This document shows positions 45,210 to 54,171 of a DNA stretch of 61,131 bases, piece by piece (position 1 is the stretch's first letter; each line of letters opens with the position of its first letter). Origin of the DNA: Scytonema tolypothrichoides VB-61278 (lineage in GTDB: Bacteria; Cyanobacteriota; Cyanobacteriia; Cyanobacteriales; Nostocaceae); NCBI RefSeq assembly GCF_000828085.3, contig NZ_JXCA02000024.1, positions 96,790 through 157,920 on the forward strand. The letters run 5' to 3'. Position numbers and translations under genes: made by a program. The notes under the pieces were generated by a model. It made no database searches and was not told the origin of the DNA. It worked only from the letters and a program-made list of their open reading frames with translations.

Positions 45210-45340
45210 ATACCAAGTTGCCAAAAAGAGTATTGTTACATTCCTTTACATTCAATGGAGTCAATGAAATTTTTGACAACCATTGAGTTATGCAGAGTTT
45301 TTGATTGACTCAAAGAATAATATCTCTGGCAACTTGGTAT
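45210..45340. repeat. 131-bp MITE-like element with 14-bp TIRs
   Basis: ATACCAAGTTGCCA (45210-45223) and TGGCAACTTGGTAT (45327-45340) are perfect inverted copies; TTA flanks both ends, which fits a TA-type target duplication as used by IS630/Tc1-like elements. No ORF inside. Confidence 0.65.
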
Positions 45341-45994
45341 TATCTAAACTTCCTACACTGTTAGCGGTATTTATTTATGACGTAACGGCATTTTTCGGTA
45401 TCAAACGGCATTAATAGGTATTTTTAATTTATCAAGCTTTCTTTCTTGAGGTCTCTATCTTAAGGGTTAAAAGTAGCAAATTTACAATCAGACACCATGC
45501 GGAGGCTGTAAACGTTATTGTCATTGGAAAGATAATATTGCTGTTTTTGCAGGCTGATGCTCCCAATGCCTCTAATCCTTGTAAACTCAGTATTTGGGCG
45601 TAGTTGTAGAATGCATGCCTTCGTTTAAGCCACTGCGTTTCGGCAAAGTTATCCTTTTAATTACTTAAAAAAGAATGTTTTCAATACTCATAAATTTATA
45701 GGTGCTTGAGTATATTTTGTTTTTCATCTCCTGAACCTTGCTTTCCTCAAACTGGAGCTTTTAGAATGTTGATGAGTAAAACTTAGTTTCCTGAGGTACT
45801 TATGAATAAAGTTTAAAAGTAAGGCTTTAGGTGAGAGTTAGCTAGTAGTATGAGTATTTATACGTTAAAATGTATCTACTCATGACCCTAAAAGTCTACG
45901 AAATTGACCGCATTCAACTGAAGTGGCCATTTATCAATCCTCTGATTTCCATAGCTAAATTCAGCAGACGCTTCACATGGTAAGTAAGTGGGTC

Positions 45995-46085
45995 AAATTA
46001 AATATAAAACCTCACCCTGCCGACCGCTTCCCTCTCCGTGGCTTCGGAGAAGGATTGAGGGTGAGGTTTTATCTTATATTTAATT
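45995..46085. repeat. 91-bp inverted-repeat element
   Basis: The left arm AAATTAAATATAAAACCTC... (from 45995) matches the right arm ...GAGGTTTTATCTTATATTT (to 46085) over about 24 bases with a few extra bases. The centre (CTCTCCGTGGCTTCGGAGAAG) forms another hairpin. Related to the CCTCACCC elements at 37.8 and 59.5 kb. Confidence 0.65.
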
Positions 46086-46300
46086 ACGCCTACCGACTGA
46101 AATCTCCGAGAGTTATTAAACATCATCAGATTATACGTTTCAGTCAAATATTATAAGCAGCTTTTACAGATGACAAAGCTATAGTTTATGCAAAAATTCT
46201 TTATCTAATTTTGCAGTTCTTGTTCGCATAAAATTGAGTATAAAAATATACTTAGACTTTGAAATTACTCAAATATTGAAAGTAACTTAAGAGGACAGAA

Positions 46301-48856
46301 ATGGTAGCAATCACAGTCAATCAAAAGGTGTTTGAAAGATTAAAACAAGCTTATGCCGAAAAGTTTGGTGGGTCGCCAAAGCTTTTAATTGACACTCTCA
46401 ATCATGTTTATCATGATACAACAAACAATTCTAAAGATGTCATTTCCGATAAAACTATTCGCAACTTCTTCAAGAACACTGAACCGATGAAGATGCAAGA
46501 GAAAAACCTAAACTTCTTATGCGGAGTGTTGCTGGAATGTGAAAGTTATCAAGAAGCTTTGAGACAACAAGCAGCTTTAGAACAAGTAGAGCAAACAAAT
46601 CCTCGTCTAAATGAAGAGTGGCTTGACTGTTACCAGGAACATATAAGAAAAAAATGGAGCACAATGAAAGTGCTCACCATGACTCAACCTGTGCAGTTAG
46701 ATAGTATTTATGCCAAGGTAAATGTTTTAGAAGTTGTTAAAGCAAAAAAGCACAAAACAATAGATAAACTTTTGGATAATCACAAAACCATAGATGAACT
46801 GTGGGCTAATATCTTTAGCGAAAGTATAAGCTTGAGTCCTCTTAACTATGTGGTGAGTCAAAAAAATGTTGCTGCTTTAGATGCAGTAAAACGTTATAAA
46901 AAGCTTCTTATATGGGGTAGACCAGGTGCAGGTAAAACTACATTTTTAAAGCACCTAGCTCTGCATTATGTTAAAGAATTGGGAGAGCAAATGATCCCGG
47001 TTTTTATTGACTTGAAAGTATTTGCAGAGGAAGAAGAGAAACCGAACCTCATTGATGTAATCGAACGAGAATTTCTTATATGCGTTCCGGAACCAGCCCA
47101 ACTTGTTCAGGAATTACTACAGCAAGGTCATTGCTTAATTTTGTTAGATGGATTTGATGAGATTGTAGAGACAGAAAGAAATCGAGTGTATCGAAATATT
47201 AATGATTTTGTCGAACAATTTTCCAAAAATCACTTTGTGCTCACTTGTCGTTTCGGAGCTTCAGAATCTACATTTGAACACTTTACAGAAGTGGAGATGG
47301 CAGATTTCAATGAAGAACAAGTTTATCTGTTTGTTAGAAAATGGTTTGCGTCTTGTTCAGAACAAAAATTAGGAGATAAATTTTTAGAAGAACTAAAAAT
47401 CAATAGATCTATCAAAGATTTATCAAAAAATCCGTTGCTATTGACTATGCTGTGTTTGGTTTTTGAGGATAACTATGATTTTCCTAAAAATCGAGATTTG
47501 CTGATTGATGAAGCTGTAAATATACTTATACGGAAATGGGATGCTAGTAGACGAGTAGACCATAGTTCAATTAACAAATTTAATTTGCCATATCGCCGAA
47601 AAATAAATTTGCTTGGAAAGATAGCTTATGAAGCTTTCAACCAAGAATCACCGAAGTTTTTTTGGCAGCAAAGGGAACTAGAAGAGTTAATCAGGAACTA
47701 TATTGAAAACATTCCTGAAATTCCTACTGAGACTCTCGCTCTTGATAGCCTAGCTGTGTTGAAAACAATTGAAACTAATCATGGATTACTTCTTAAGCAA
47801 TCGAATGACTTTTATTCATTCTCACATCTAAGTTTTCAAGAATATTTTGTTGCTAGTTACATAGTGGAGAACCAAAATCCGGAAATTTTAGAAGAAGTTA
47901 TCAAGCGATACCTAACAAACCGTCAGTGGCGAGAAGTGTTTCTAATAATTGCAGGACGACTTTTAAATGCTGATGATTTTTTCAAACTCATATTTACCCA
48001 AATCAACAAGCTAGTAGACAGTAAACCCTTACAAGAACTGTTGGTTTGGTTATATAACGTAACTGCTTTACATAAAGTAGAATCTAGTTCTTGGAGAGCA
48101 TTTTATCTATTAGTAGATCAGTGGTTTGAATTATATACCAATTGTCAAACAAAAATTGATTATAACTTAGCTCAACAACTTGCCATAATGTTGAAAGATT
48201 TAAATTTGGAACGGGATGACATTCTTAAACCCTCACCATTGAACAGGTTAGCATTTGATTTAGTTAAGACTCATGCTCAAGTTTCTGCTAAATTTTGTGG
48301 AGATGAATTTAAGCCTCAGAAAATAACCCCTTTGCTAAAAAAAGCACTTTCGATGAGTGATAATATGCTTATCGCTCCTCAACTACGAGATAGAGTAGAG
48401 ACTCTTGATAAAGAAAAGGGTATATTAACCATTAATAAACAAGTCACTCAAGAACTTGACAAAAAAATTCAAGATATTGCTGGCTTGGATGATAGATTTC
48501 AAGATGTAAAAGCTCATCTTGAAGAACGAAATATCTCTGACAATTTAAAAGAAGAATTAATATTTTTGCTCGAAAGTTTTCCTGGTGAAGATGATCCGAA
48601 AGAAGACTGGAAGCAGTGGACAAATAGTTTAAGAGCCGCGATGATGCTGTATTTAGATATTGGCTTTGCTTGGAAATTTTCCGAAGCGGACATTAAAACT
48701 TTCAAAGATTATTTGTATGCCAATATTCTGCTAATAGAATGTATTCGAGGAGGTAGTTACTGCTCTAAACATTTACGCAACCAAATTGTTGACCACCTAC
48801 TATTGCCAATTAAAAATATTCCCGAAACTCTCGGAGGATGTCTGCAAAGTACATGA
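46301..48856 (+). CDS. NACHT-domain STAND NTPase
   Basis: An 851-aa NTPase. N-terminal about 120 residues form a small helical domain (MVAITVNQKVFERLKQAYAE; SDKTIRNFFKNTEP) of a type often found before NACHT in cyanobacteria. The NACHT core has P-loop LLIWGRPGAGKTTFLKHLAL (about residues 202-221), Walker B HCLILLDGFDEI (about 277-288) and FVLTCRFG sensor (about 308-315). YSFSHLSFQEYFVASYIVE (about 506) is the conserved end of the NACHT winged helix. The C-terminal 300 residues are helical with no recognised repeat. GAGGACAG lies before the ATG. Proteins of this form can act in antiphage defence or regulation; no partner gene is adjacent. Confidence 0.9.
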   Translation: MVAITVNQKVFERLKQAYAEKFGGSPKLLIDTLNHVYHDTTNNSKDVISDKTIRNFFKNTEPMKMQEKNLNFLCGVLLECESYQEALRQQAALEQVEQTNPRLNEEWLDCYQEHIRKKWSTMKVLTMTQPVQLDSIYAKVNVLEVVKAKKHKTIDKLLDNHKTIDELWANIFSESISLSPLNYVVSQKNVAALDAVKRYKKLLIWGRPGAGKTTFLKHLALHYVKELGEQMIPVFIDLKVFAEEEEKPNLIDVIEREFLICVPEPAQLVQELLQQGHCLILLDGFDEIVETERNRVYRNINDFVEQFSKNHFVLTCRFGASESTFEHFTEVEMADFNEEQVYLFVRKWFASCSEQKLGDKFLEELKINRSIKDLSKNPLLLTMLCLVFEDNYDFPKNRDLLIDEAVNILIRKWDASRRVDHSSINKFNLPYRRKINLLGKIAYEAFNQESPKFFWQQRELEELIRNYIENIPEIPTETLALDSLAVLKTIETNHGLLLKQSNDFYSFSHLSFQEYFVASYIVENQNPEILEEVIKRYLTNRQWREVFLIIAGRLLNADDFFKLIFTQINKLVDSKPLQELLVWLYNVTALHKVESSSWRAFYLLVDQWFELYTNCQTKIDYNLAQQLAIMLKDLNLERDDILKPSPLNRLAFDLVKTHAQVSAKFCGDEFKPQKITPLLKKALSMSDNMLIAPQLRDRVETLDKEKGILTINKQVTQELDKKIQDIAGLDDRFQDVKAHLEERNISDNLKEELIFLLESFPGEDDPKEDWKQWTNSLRAAMMLYLDIGFAWKFSEADIKTFKDYLYANILLIECIRGGSYCSKHLRNQIVDHLLLPIKNIPETLGGCLQST

Positions 48857-49049
48857 AAGGCTATTCCTTTCAGTCACATTGCCACGCAACTAGGTTAGAT
48901 TATTTATTATTTGGTTTATTTTTTGGAAATCCCTTAGATTGCTACTCCTGGATAATATTACCTATCTTTACCGTTTATTGCCGGATAATACCTTTTGGTA
49001 CTATGATAGGTAAGTACGCCATAGCATTTAGAAGGAATGGTTATTCTCT

Positions 49050-49316
49050 ATGGGCATCCAGAGTCAGAAAGTATGTAAGCACGAACCCAGCAAAAAGTGG
49101 GAAGACGGGTGTTGTAGCTCAAATCCAGCAAAAGCTTCAACATCTTTGGTTCCCAACAGTTACGAAGCCAAATACGAAGCCAAATTCGCAACGTTGCTAG
49201 ATTGGTGTCATATCGTTCGATCTTGCCTGGATGCTGGGCAGGTTGAGGAAGCAAAATTCTTTTTAGAGCAAGCGATGGTTGAGGCTAAAACTGTATCAAA
49301 AGAGCAATATTCCTAA
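49050..49316 (+). CDS. Small hypothetical protein
   Basis: An 88-aa ORF after the NACHT gene. The second half, KYEAKFATLLDWCHIVRSCL then DAGQVEEAKFFLEQAMVEAK, has the look of a real helical protein; the first half (KKWEDGCCSSNPAKASTS) does not. An AAGGA is rather far (about 14 bases) from the ATG. It overlaps another open frame (48838-49200) that looks like noise. Either a real small gene or the remnant of one. Confidence 0.4.
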   Translation: MGIQSQKVCKHEPSKKWEDGCCSSNPAKASTSLVPNSYEAKYEAKFATLLDWCHIVRSCLDAGQVEEAKFFLEQAMVEAKTVSKEQYS

Positions 49317-49497
49317 ATCTTCGCCTAAATTATGTTAATTGAGGTTAGAACCGCGAGGATAAACGACCATTTCTGGAACATTGTGGTTAGTTCTAAAACT
49401 GACGCTGTAGCTAAGTTTATTTCTCTTGGCTTCTCGGTCTCGCTTGCTACAGCGCGGCTAAAATGACATCGTTAGCTTTATTAATCCGTTGTCGATT

Positions 49498-49698
49498 GAC
49501 GCAATGATTCACCCACAGCTTCAGTTTCGGGACTATGAACCGATTAATCCTGGCGATCCAATATTTCTAACTTTTGATGGTAAAGAGATTGCTTATGAGG
49601 GAAAATCAACTGTTTATCCAATATTCATCAATGAAGCTGCTTACTATGAGAAAGGCATTGCTATGTGTTTAACCGAAAAGCGACAGGTTACTGTTTAA
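49498..49698 (+). pseudogene. Duplicated C-terminal fragment of aspartoacylase
   Basis: The last 65 codons of the gene at 43375 are repeated here, from AMIHPQLQF to [11 protein letters not shown] and the stop, with changes such as [13 protein letters not shown] to [13 protein letters not shown]. The zinc-site part is absent. Drift is moderate, so the duplicate is not very recent; most differences keep the protein sequence similar. Confidence 0.88.
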
Positions 49699-50038
49699 GA
49701 TTTGTTTATTTTTGTTTAGTTGCTGTTATTTTTGTTAAAGAAATTTAGAGGTATAGAAAAAATTTCCTGTTTTTAAACATCATTCCGAAATCACTGATCC
49801 AGCCGTTGTAGACTAAGACAAAAGCTATTGTTATGGTGCGATGCGATCTGCCGAAGCGCGTAGCGTGCGCTTTGCGCTTAAGGCTAGCGTTGCTATCGCA
49901 ATATCTTGAAGGTTTATGATTCTCCAATTCACCTAGAAGAATTGGAGAAAAGCGCATTTAAACTTTGTTGTCAGGTGGCAAGATGCTCACCCCACAACTG
50001 TAAATCCAACACTGACAGCATCAAACAGGGGGAACGGC
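49699..50038. other. Intergenic region before the kinase/TPR/WD40 gene
   Basis: About 340 bp with no gene. It includes a GC-rich repeat near 49845-49895 (GCGATGCGATC..., CGCTTTGCGCTTAAGG) and a hairpin TTCTCCAATTC / GAATTGGAGAA (49920-49949). Confidence 0.5.
49920..49949. terminator. Hairpin upstream of the kinase/TPR/WD40 gene
   Basis: An 11-bp perfect stem, TTCTCCAATTC (49920-49930) with GAATTGGAGAA (49939-49949), loop of 8. No T-run follows on the plus strand; on the minus strand ATCATAAACC follows. It may be an operator or a leader structure rather than a terminator. Confidence 0.35.
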
Positions 50039-52225
50039 GTGTCTCAGAACTTTGCCCAATGGAACGTTGGAGATGTGATTCTGGACTTGTACAAAGTTAC
50101 CAAATTCCTTGGAGAGGGAGGTTTTGGTAAGGTATACAAGGTGCGACACACTGGATGGAACATCGACCTAGCCGTAAAAATTCCTAAACCAGAAGTAGTG
50201 GCAAAGGTGGGGGGTGTAAAGAACTTTGAGCGTGAAGCTGAAACTTGGGTGAACTTGGGGTTACATCCTCACACCGTAAGCTGTTACTATGTGCGACGCA
50301 TCGATAGCACTCCTATGGTATTCGCTGAATATGTGGCGGGCGGAAGTTTGCATGATTGGATTAAGAACCGTAAACTTTATGCTGGGGGAGCGATCGCTTC
50401 TCTACAACGTATTCTTGATATTGCTATTCAGTTTGCTTGGGGACTGCACTACGCCCACGAACAGGAGTTGATTCACCAAGATGTGAAGCCGCACAATGTG
50501 ATGATGACTCTTGAAGGTGTAGTCAAAGTCACAGACTTTGGTCTTGCCAATGCGCAAAAAGTAGTAGTTCTAAATCTTCCAGTCGGTAAAAAAGGTCAGG
50601 ACGGAGTACCTGGCAAACAGAAAACCTTAATAGTGAATGGTGGTGGTGCAATGACACCAGCCTATTGTTCACCAGAACAGGCAAACAGGAAAAGCTTGAC
50701 GCGACGCACTGATTTATGGAGTTGGGCGTTGTCTGTCCTGGAAATATTCCAAGGGGAGCTAACGTGGTCACATGGCACTGTAGCTGCTGAAGCATTGGAG
50801 TATTATCTGGAGACGGGAACAGATGATCCCCAGTTGCCTCATATGCCAGTGCAACTGGTTCACTTACTGCGGCGCTGTTTTCGGGAAAATGCTGATGAGC
50901 GCCCCCACGATATGCTGGAAGTGGCGAATGAATTGCAAGAAATATACCAACAAACAATAGGAGAAGATTACCCACAACAGCAACCCAAAGCTGGCAAAGA
51001 TTATGCTGACAGCCTCAACAATCGAGCAGCTTCATTATTAGATTTAGGCAAAACGTCAGAAGCATTACAATTGTGGGAAAAAGCACTACAAGCACAACCA
51101 CGCCATCCTGAATCAACTTACAATCGGAGTTTGGTTTTGTGGCGTTTAGGAATGATCAATGATGATACCTTAGTTCGAGATATCAAGTCGATAGAGCAAT
51201 ATAATCACGAAGATTGGTATACAAAGTATCTTCTGAGTAGGGTGCATATAGAACGTGGTGACTGCTGTGCAGCAATCGAGATTTTAGAGCGCATTCAGGA
51301 GGAAGAAGCGCAAAACCAAGAAGTGAAAGCGGCACTAGAGAACGCGGAAAAGCATTTACCCCACTCAAGCCGGTTATTATCGACTTTTGAGTTACTTGAG
51401 GTAGATCCAAATGATGCGAATCCTGTTGATATCACCTATACAGATAACCAATATACGCTATTTACTAGCCCTTCTCTAGAGTTGCGAAAAGTAGACACCG
51501 GTCGTTCTCTGGCTACTTTTGGTGGGCACATGGGTAGTGCCAACACGCAATTTGTAAGTAAAGATCAACAATTTGCCCTCACTCTCAGCCATAGCCCTAG
51601 CGCTCTAGAGTTGTGGGACTTAAGTACACGTAGCTGTCTGCGTAGCTTTTGGAGACATTTATCAAGAATTAATTCAATGTACCTCAGCGCAGATAACAAG
51701 TTTGCCCTGTCTGGGAGTAATGACGCAACCGTAAAACTGTGGGATATAGCTACAGGTAGCTGCCTACACACCTTGGAAGGACATAAAAGTCCTGTTGTTG
51801 CAGTATGCTTAAGCGCAGATAATCAATTTGTCCTTTCCGGGAGCGATGACGAGACTTTGAAGCTGTGGAAAGTGCAAACAGGTAGATGTTTACATACTTT
51901 TGAGGGACATACAAGTTGTATTTCTTCAATGTATTTGAGCGAAGATAACCAATTTATTTTATCGGGAAGTTATGACGGAATCATTAAACTGTGGGAAGTA
52001 ACCACAGGTCGCTGTTTGCGTACTTTTGACTGTGGAAAGTGCAAACAGGTCGCTGTCTACGTACTTTTGAGGGACATACACATAGAATAGATTCAGTTTG
52101 CCTGAGTGCAGATAATAGAGTTGCGCTATCCGGAAGCATTGACAAAACACTAAAACTGTGGAAAGTGCAAACAGGTCGCTGTCTCCAAACCTTTGAAGGA
52201 CATACAGATATGGTTACATCAGTGT
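50039..52225 (+). pseudogene. Ser/Thr kinase-TPR-WD40 protein, 5' part, frameshifted
   Basis: From a GTG at 50039 the frame encodes a Hanks-type kinase (GEGGFGKVYKV about residues 24-34; AVKIPKP with catalytic Lys; LIHQDVKPHNVMM with HQD in place of HRD; VTDFGLANA), then a TPR region (about 330-430; DSLNNRAASLLDLGKTSEAL) and several WD40 blades from about 480. At about 52035 the frame changes: the original frame ends at 52090 after DCGKCKQVAVYVLL, while the right WD40 sequence (LWKVQTGRCLRTFEGHTH) continues in another frame to the IS at 52226. It looks like a deletion between WD repeats. Kinase and TPR parts remain intact and may still be made as a 683-aa protein. Confidence 0.85.
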
Positions 52226-53516
52226 CAGGACTTACGCAACTGGCACAACGTAAGCGCTATCTATAGTACAGAAGTATTAATAAGTGGAATGCACCAAGAG
52301 GCTTCTGGAGGAGATTTTATTGCTTTACTGAGCCATGCGATCGCCTAAATACATAACTAGCAACTTGGATTACTAGTGAAGCACTTTTCAAATTTTTATG
52401 AGAAAATTTAGAGACTGTAGCTCAAATAAATACTGTCATTTATGAAATTTACTAAACTTAACTATTGTCAGTATTTGTTAAGTAGTCAAATTAATTATAC
52501 TCTCACAAATTTGGCAGATCATCTAGAACAGATTAGCCATGATAAAATTAACCGCTATCTCAAAAATGAAAAGCGCTCCACCACGTCTACTTTGGGATAA
52601 TGTCAAAAACGTCATCGAAAGAAATGATAACTCGTATATTGTATTTGATGACACAGTACTTAATAAACGACATGCCACAGAAATAGAGACAAGTAAACGG
52701 CAATATAGTGGTAACGAACATGGTGTCATCCAAGGAATTGGGTTAATAAACTGTATATATGTCAATCATGAAATTGGAAAGTTTTGGGTAGTGGACTATC
52801 GTATTTATGACCCAGACACAGATGGGAAAACAAAGATAGACCATGTGACTGAAATGTTACAAAATCTTGTCTACCATAAGGTTTTACCATTTCAAGCCGT
52901 CTTGATGGACACTTGGTATGCAACAAATAAATTGATGTTATATATTGATAGTTTAGGAAAATATTATTATTGTCCTCTGAAACGTAATCGGCTTGTTGAT
53001 GATACGGCAAGTAAAGAAGATTATAAAAGAATCGAATTGTTATCTTGGGATGAGAAAGAGTTAAAATCTGGTAAAATAATTAAAATAAAAAAGTTTCCAG
53101 GCGCTAAAAAAGTGAAACTGTTCCGGGTGACTGTCTCTACCGACAGAACGGATTTTATCGCGACAAACGATTTATCTCAAGATTCTACGAACGTTGTGCA
53201 AGAAGTGTGTAAGGTTCGATGGAAGGTTGAGGAGTTTCATAGAGAATTAAAACAATTGACTGGTATTGAATCTTGTCAATGTCGCAAAGGTCGTATTCAA
53301 AGAAACCATATTGCCTGCGCTATTTTAGTCTGGCTTACACTCAAAAATTTAGCTTATCAAAGTCGCCAAACAATTTATCAAATTAAACATGGATTATTGT
53401 CCAATTATTTAGTTCAGCAACTAAAACGCCCGAATGTTCCTATGTTTATGGTTTAGTTGTTAGCCAGTCGGCGTGACACAGTCACACCTTTGCTTGTGCC
53501 AGTTGCGTAAGTCCTG
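52226..53516 (+). mobile_element. Insertion sequence, 1291 bp, in the WD40 gene
   Basis: The ends are perfect 23-bp inverted repeats: CAGGACTTACGCAACTGGC... at 52226-52248 and ...GCCAGTTGCGTAAGTCCTG at 53494-53516. The target AGTGT is duplicated on both sides (52221-52225 and 53517-53521). Removing the IS plus one AGTGT restores VTSVCLSKDGRF of the WD40 protein. It carries one DDE transposase gene. Confidence 0.93.
52442..53456 (+). CDS. DDE transposase (IS701/IS4-like), frameshifted start
   Basis: The main frame (52539-53456, 305 aa) has SYIVFDDTVLNKRHATEIE with the first Asp pair, FQAVLMDTWYATNKLMLYID with the next Asp, and KVRWKVEEFHRELKQLTGIE with the catalytic Glu (YREK-like). It thus belongs to DDE transposases of the IS701/IS4 group. 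A normal N-terminus lies just upstream in another frame: MKFTKLNYCQYLLSSQINYT, then ADHLEQISHDKINRYLKN from 52442. The two join at about 52565-52575 by a one-base (+1) shift in an A-rich stretch. So it is either a recently broken copy or one that uses frameshifting; a start at 52539 would lack about 40 residues. Confidence 0.85.
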
Positions 53517-54126
53517 AGTGTGTCTGAGTAAAGATGGTCGATTCGCCTTATCTGGGAGCTTTGACAAAACACTAAAACAGTGGAATGTGCAAACAGGTCG
53601 CTGTCTCCAAACCTTTGAAGGACATACAGATGCGGTTAAATCAGTATGTTTAAGTGCAGATAACCAATTTGCGCTATCCGGAAGTCTTGATGGAAGCACA
53701 AAGCTATGGAATGTGCAAACAGGTCGTTGTCTGCATACTTTTGAAGTAGGCACAAATGGTGTAAACTCAGTTGCTTTAAGCGCAGATAGTCGATTCGTTC
53801 TTTCAAGCAGTGGCGATACAAATTTGAAAAGGTGGTTTTTAGACTGGGAATTGGAAGACAAATCCCCTGCTAACTGGGATGAGGGAGCGCGACCCTATCT
53901 AGAAAATTTCCTGACTCTACACACGCTCTACGCTGCTATCCTACCAGAAAAACGCGACCTCTCGGATGAAGAAATTACTTTAGCACTCACCCACCGTGGC
54001 ACCCCCACTTGGACCGAAGAGGACTTCCAAAACCTTCTTTACACTCTTGGCTGCGCTGGTTACGGCTGGCTGCGTCCAGAAGGAGTGCGCCAACAGTTGG
54101 AAGCAATGAGAAATGACAGAAATTAA
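53517..54126 (+). pseudogene. Kinase-TPR-WD40 protein, 3' part after the IS
   Basis: Continues the gene of 50039 past the IS: VCLSKDGRFALSGSFDKTLK, two more WD40 blades, RWFLDWELEDKSPANWDEGA and a conserved-looking C-terminal domain of about 80 aa (LPEKRDLSDEEITLALTHRG, then WTEEDFQNLLYTLGCAGYGW) ending at 54126. The WLDWELE/W-type domain after the propeller is common in cyanobacterial WD40 kinases. Not expressed as one protein with the kinase as long as the IS is present. Confidence 0.85.
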
Positions 54127-54171
54127 TTTTAATTCGTATTTTCAAATTCCTAATTTCTAAATACTAATCAA

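Larger units (their letters stand above)
44939..46300. other. 1.3-kb intergenic region with MITE-like repeats
   Basis: No gene recognised. It has two inverted-repeat elements (45210-45340 and 45995-46085) and a short tandem ACGGCATTTTTCGGTAT / ACGGCATTAATAGGTAT near 45384-45424. The last 200 bp are AT-rich and should hold the promoter of the NACHT gene. Confidence 0.55.

Noticed and set aside
48838-49200. A 120-codon ORF overlapping the end of the NACHT gene
   Set aside because: Hydrophobic and low-complexity mix without a start signal; its end overlaps a more protein-like frame (49050-49316).
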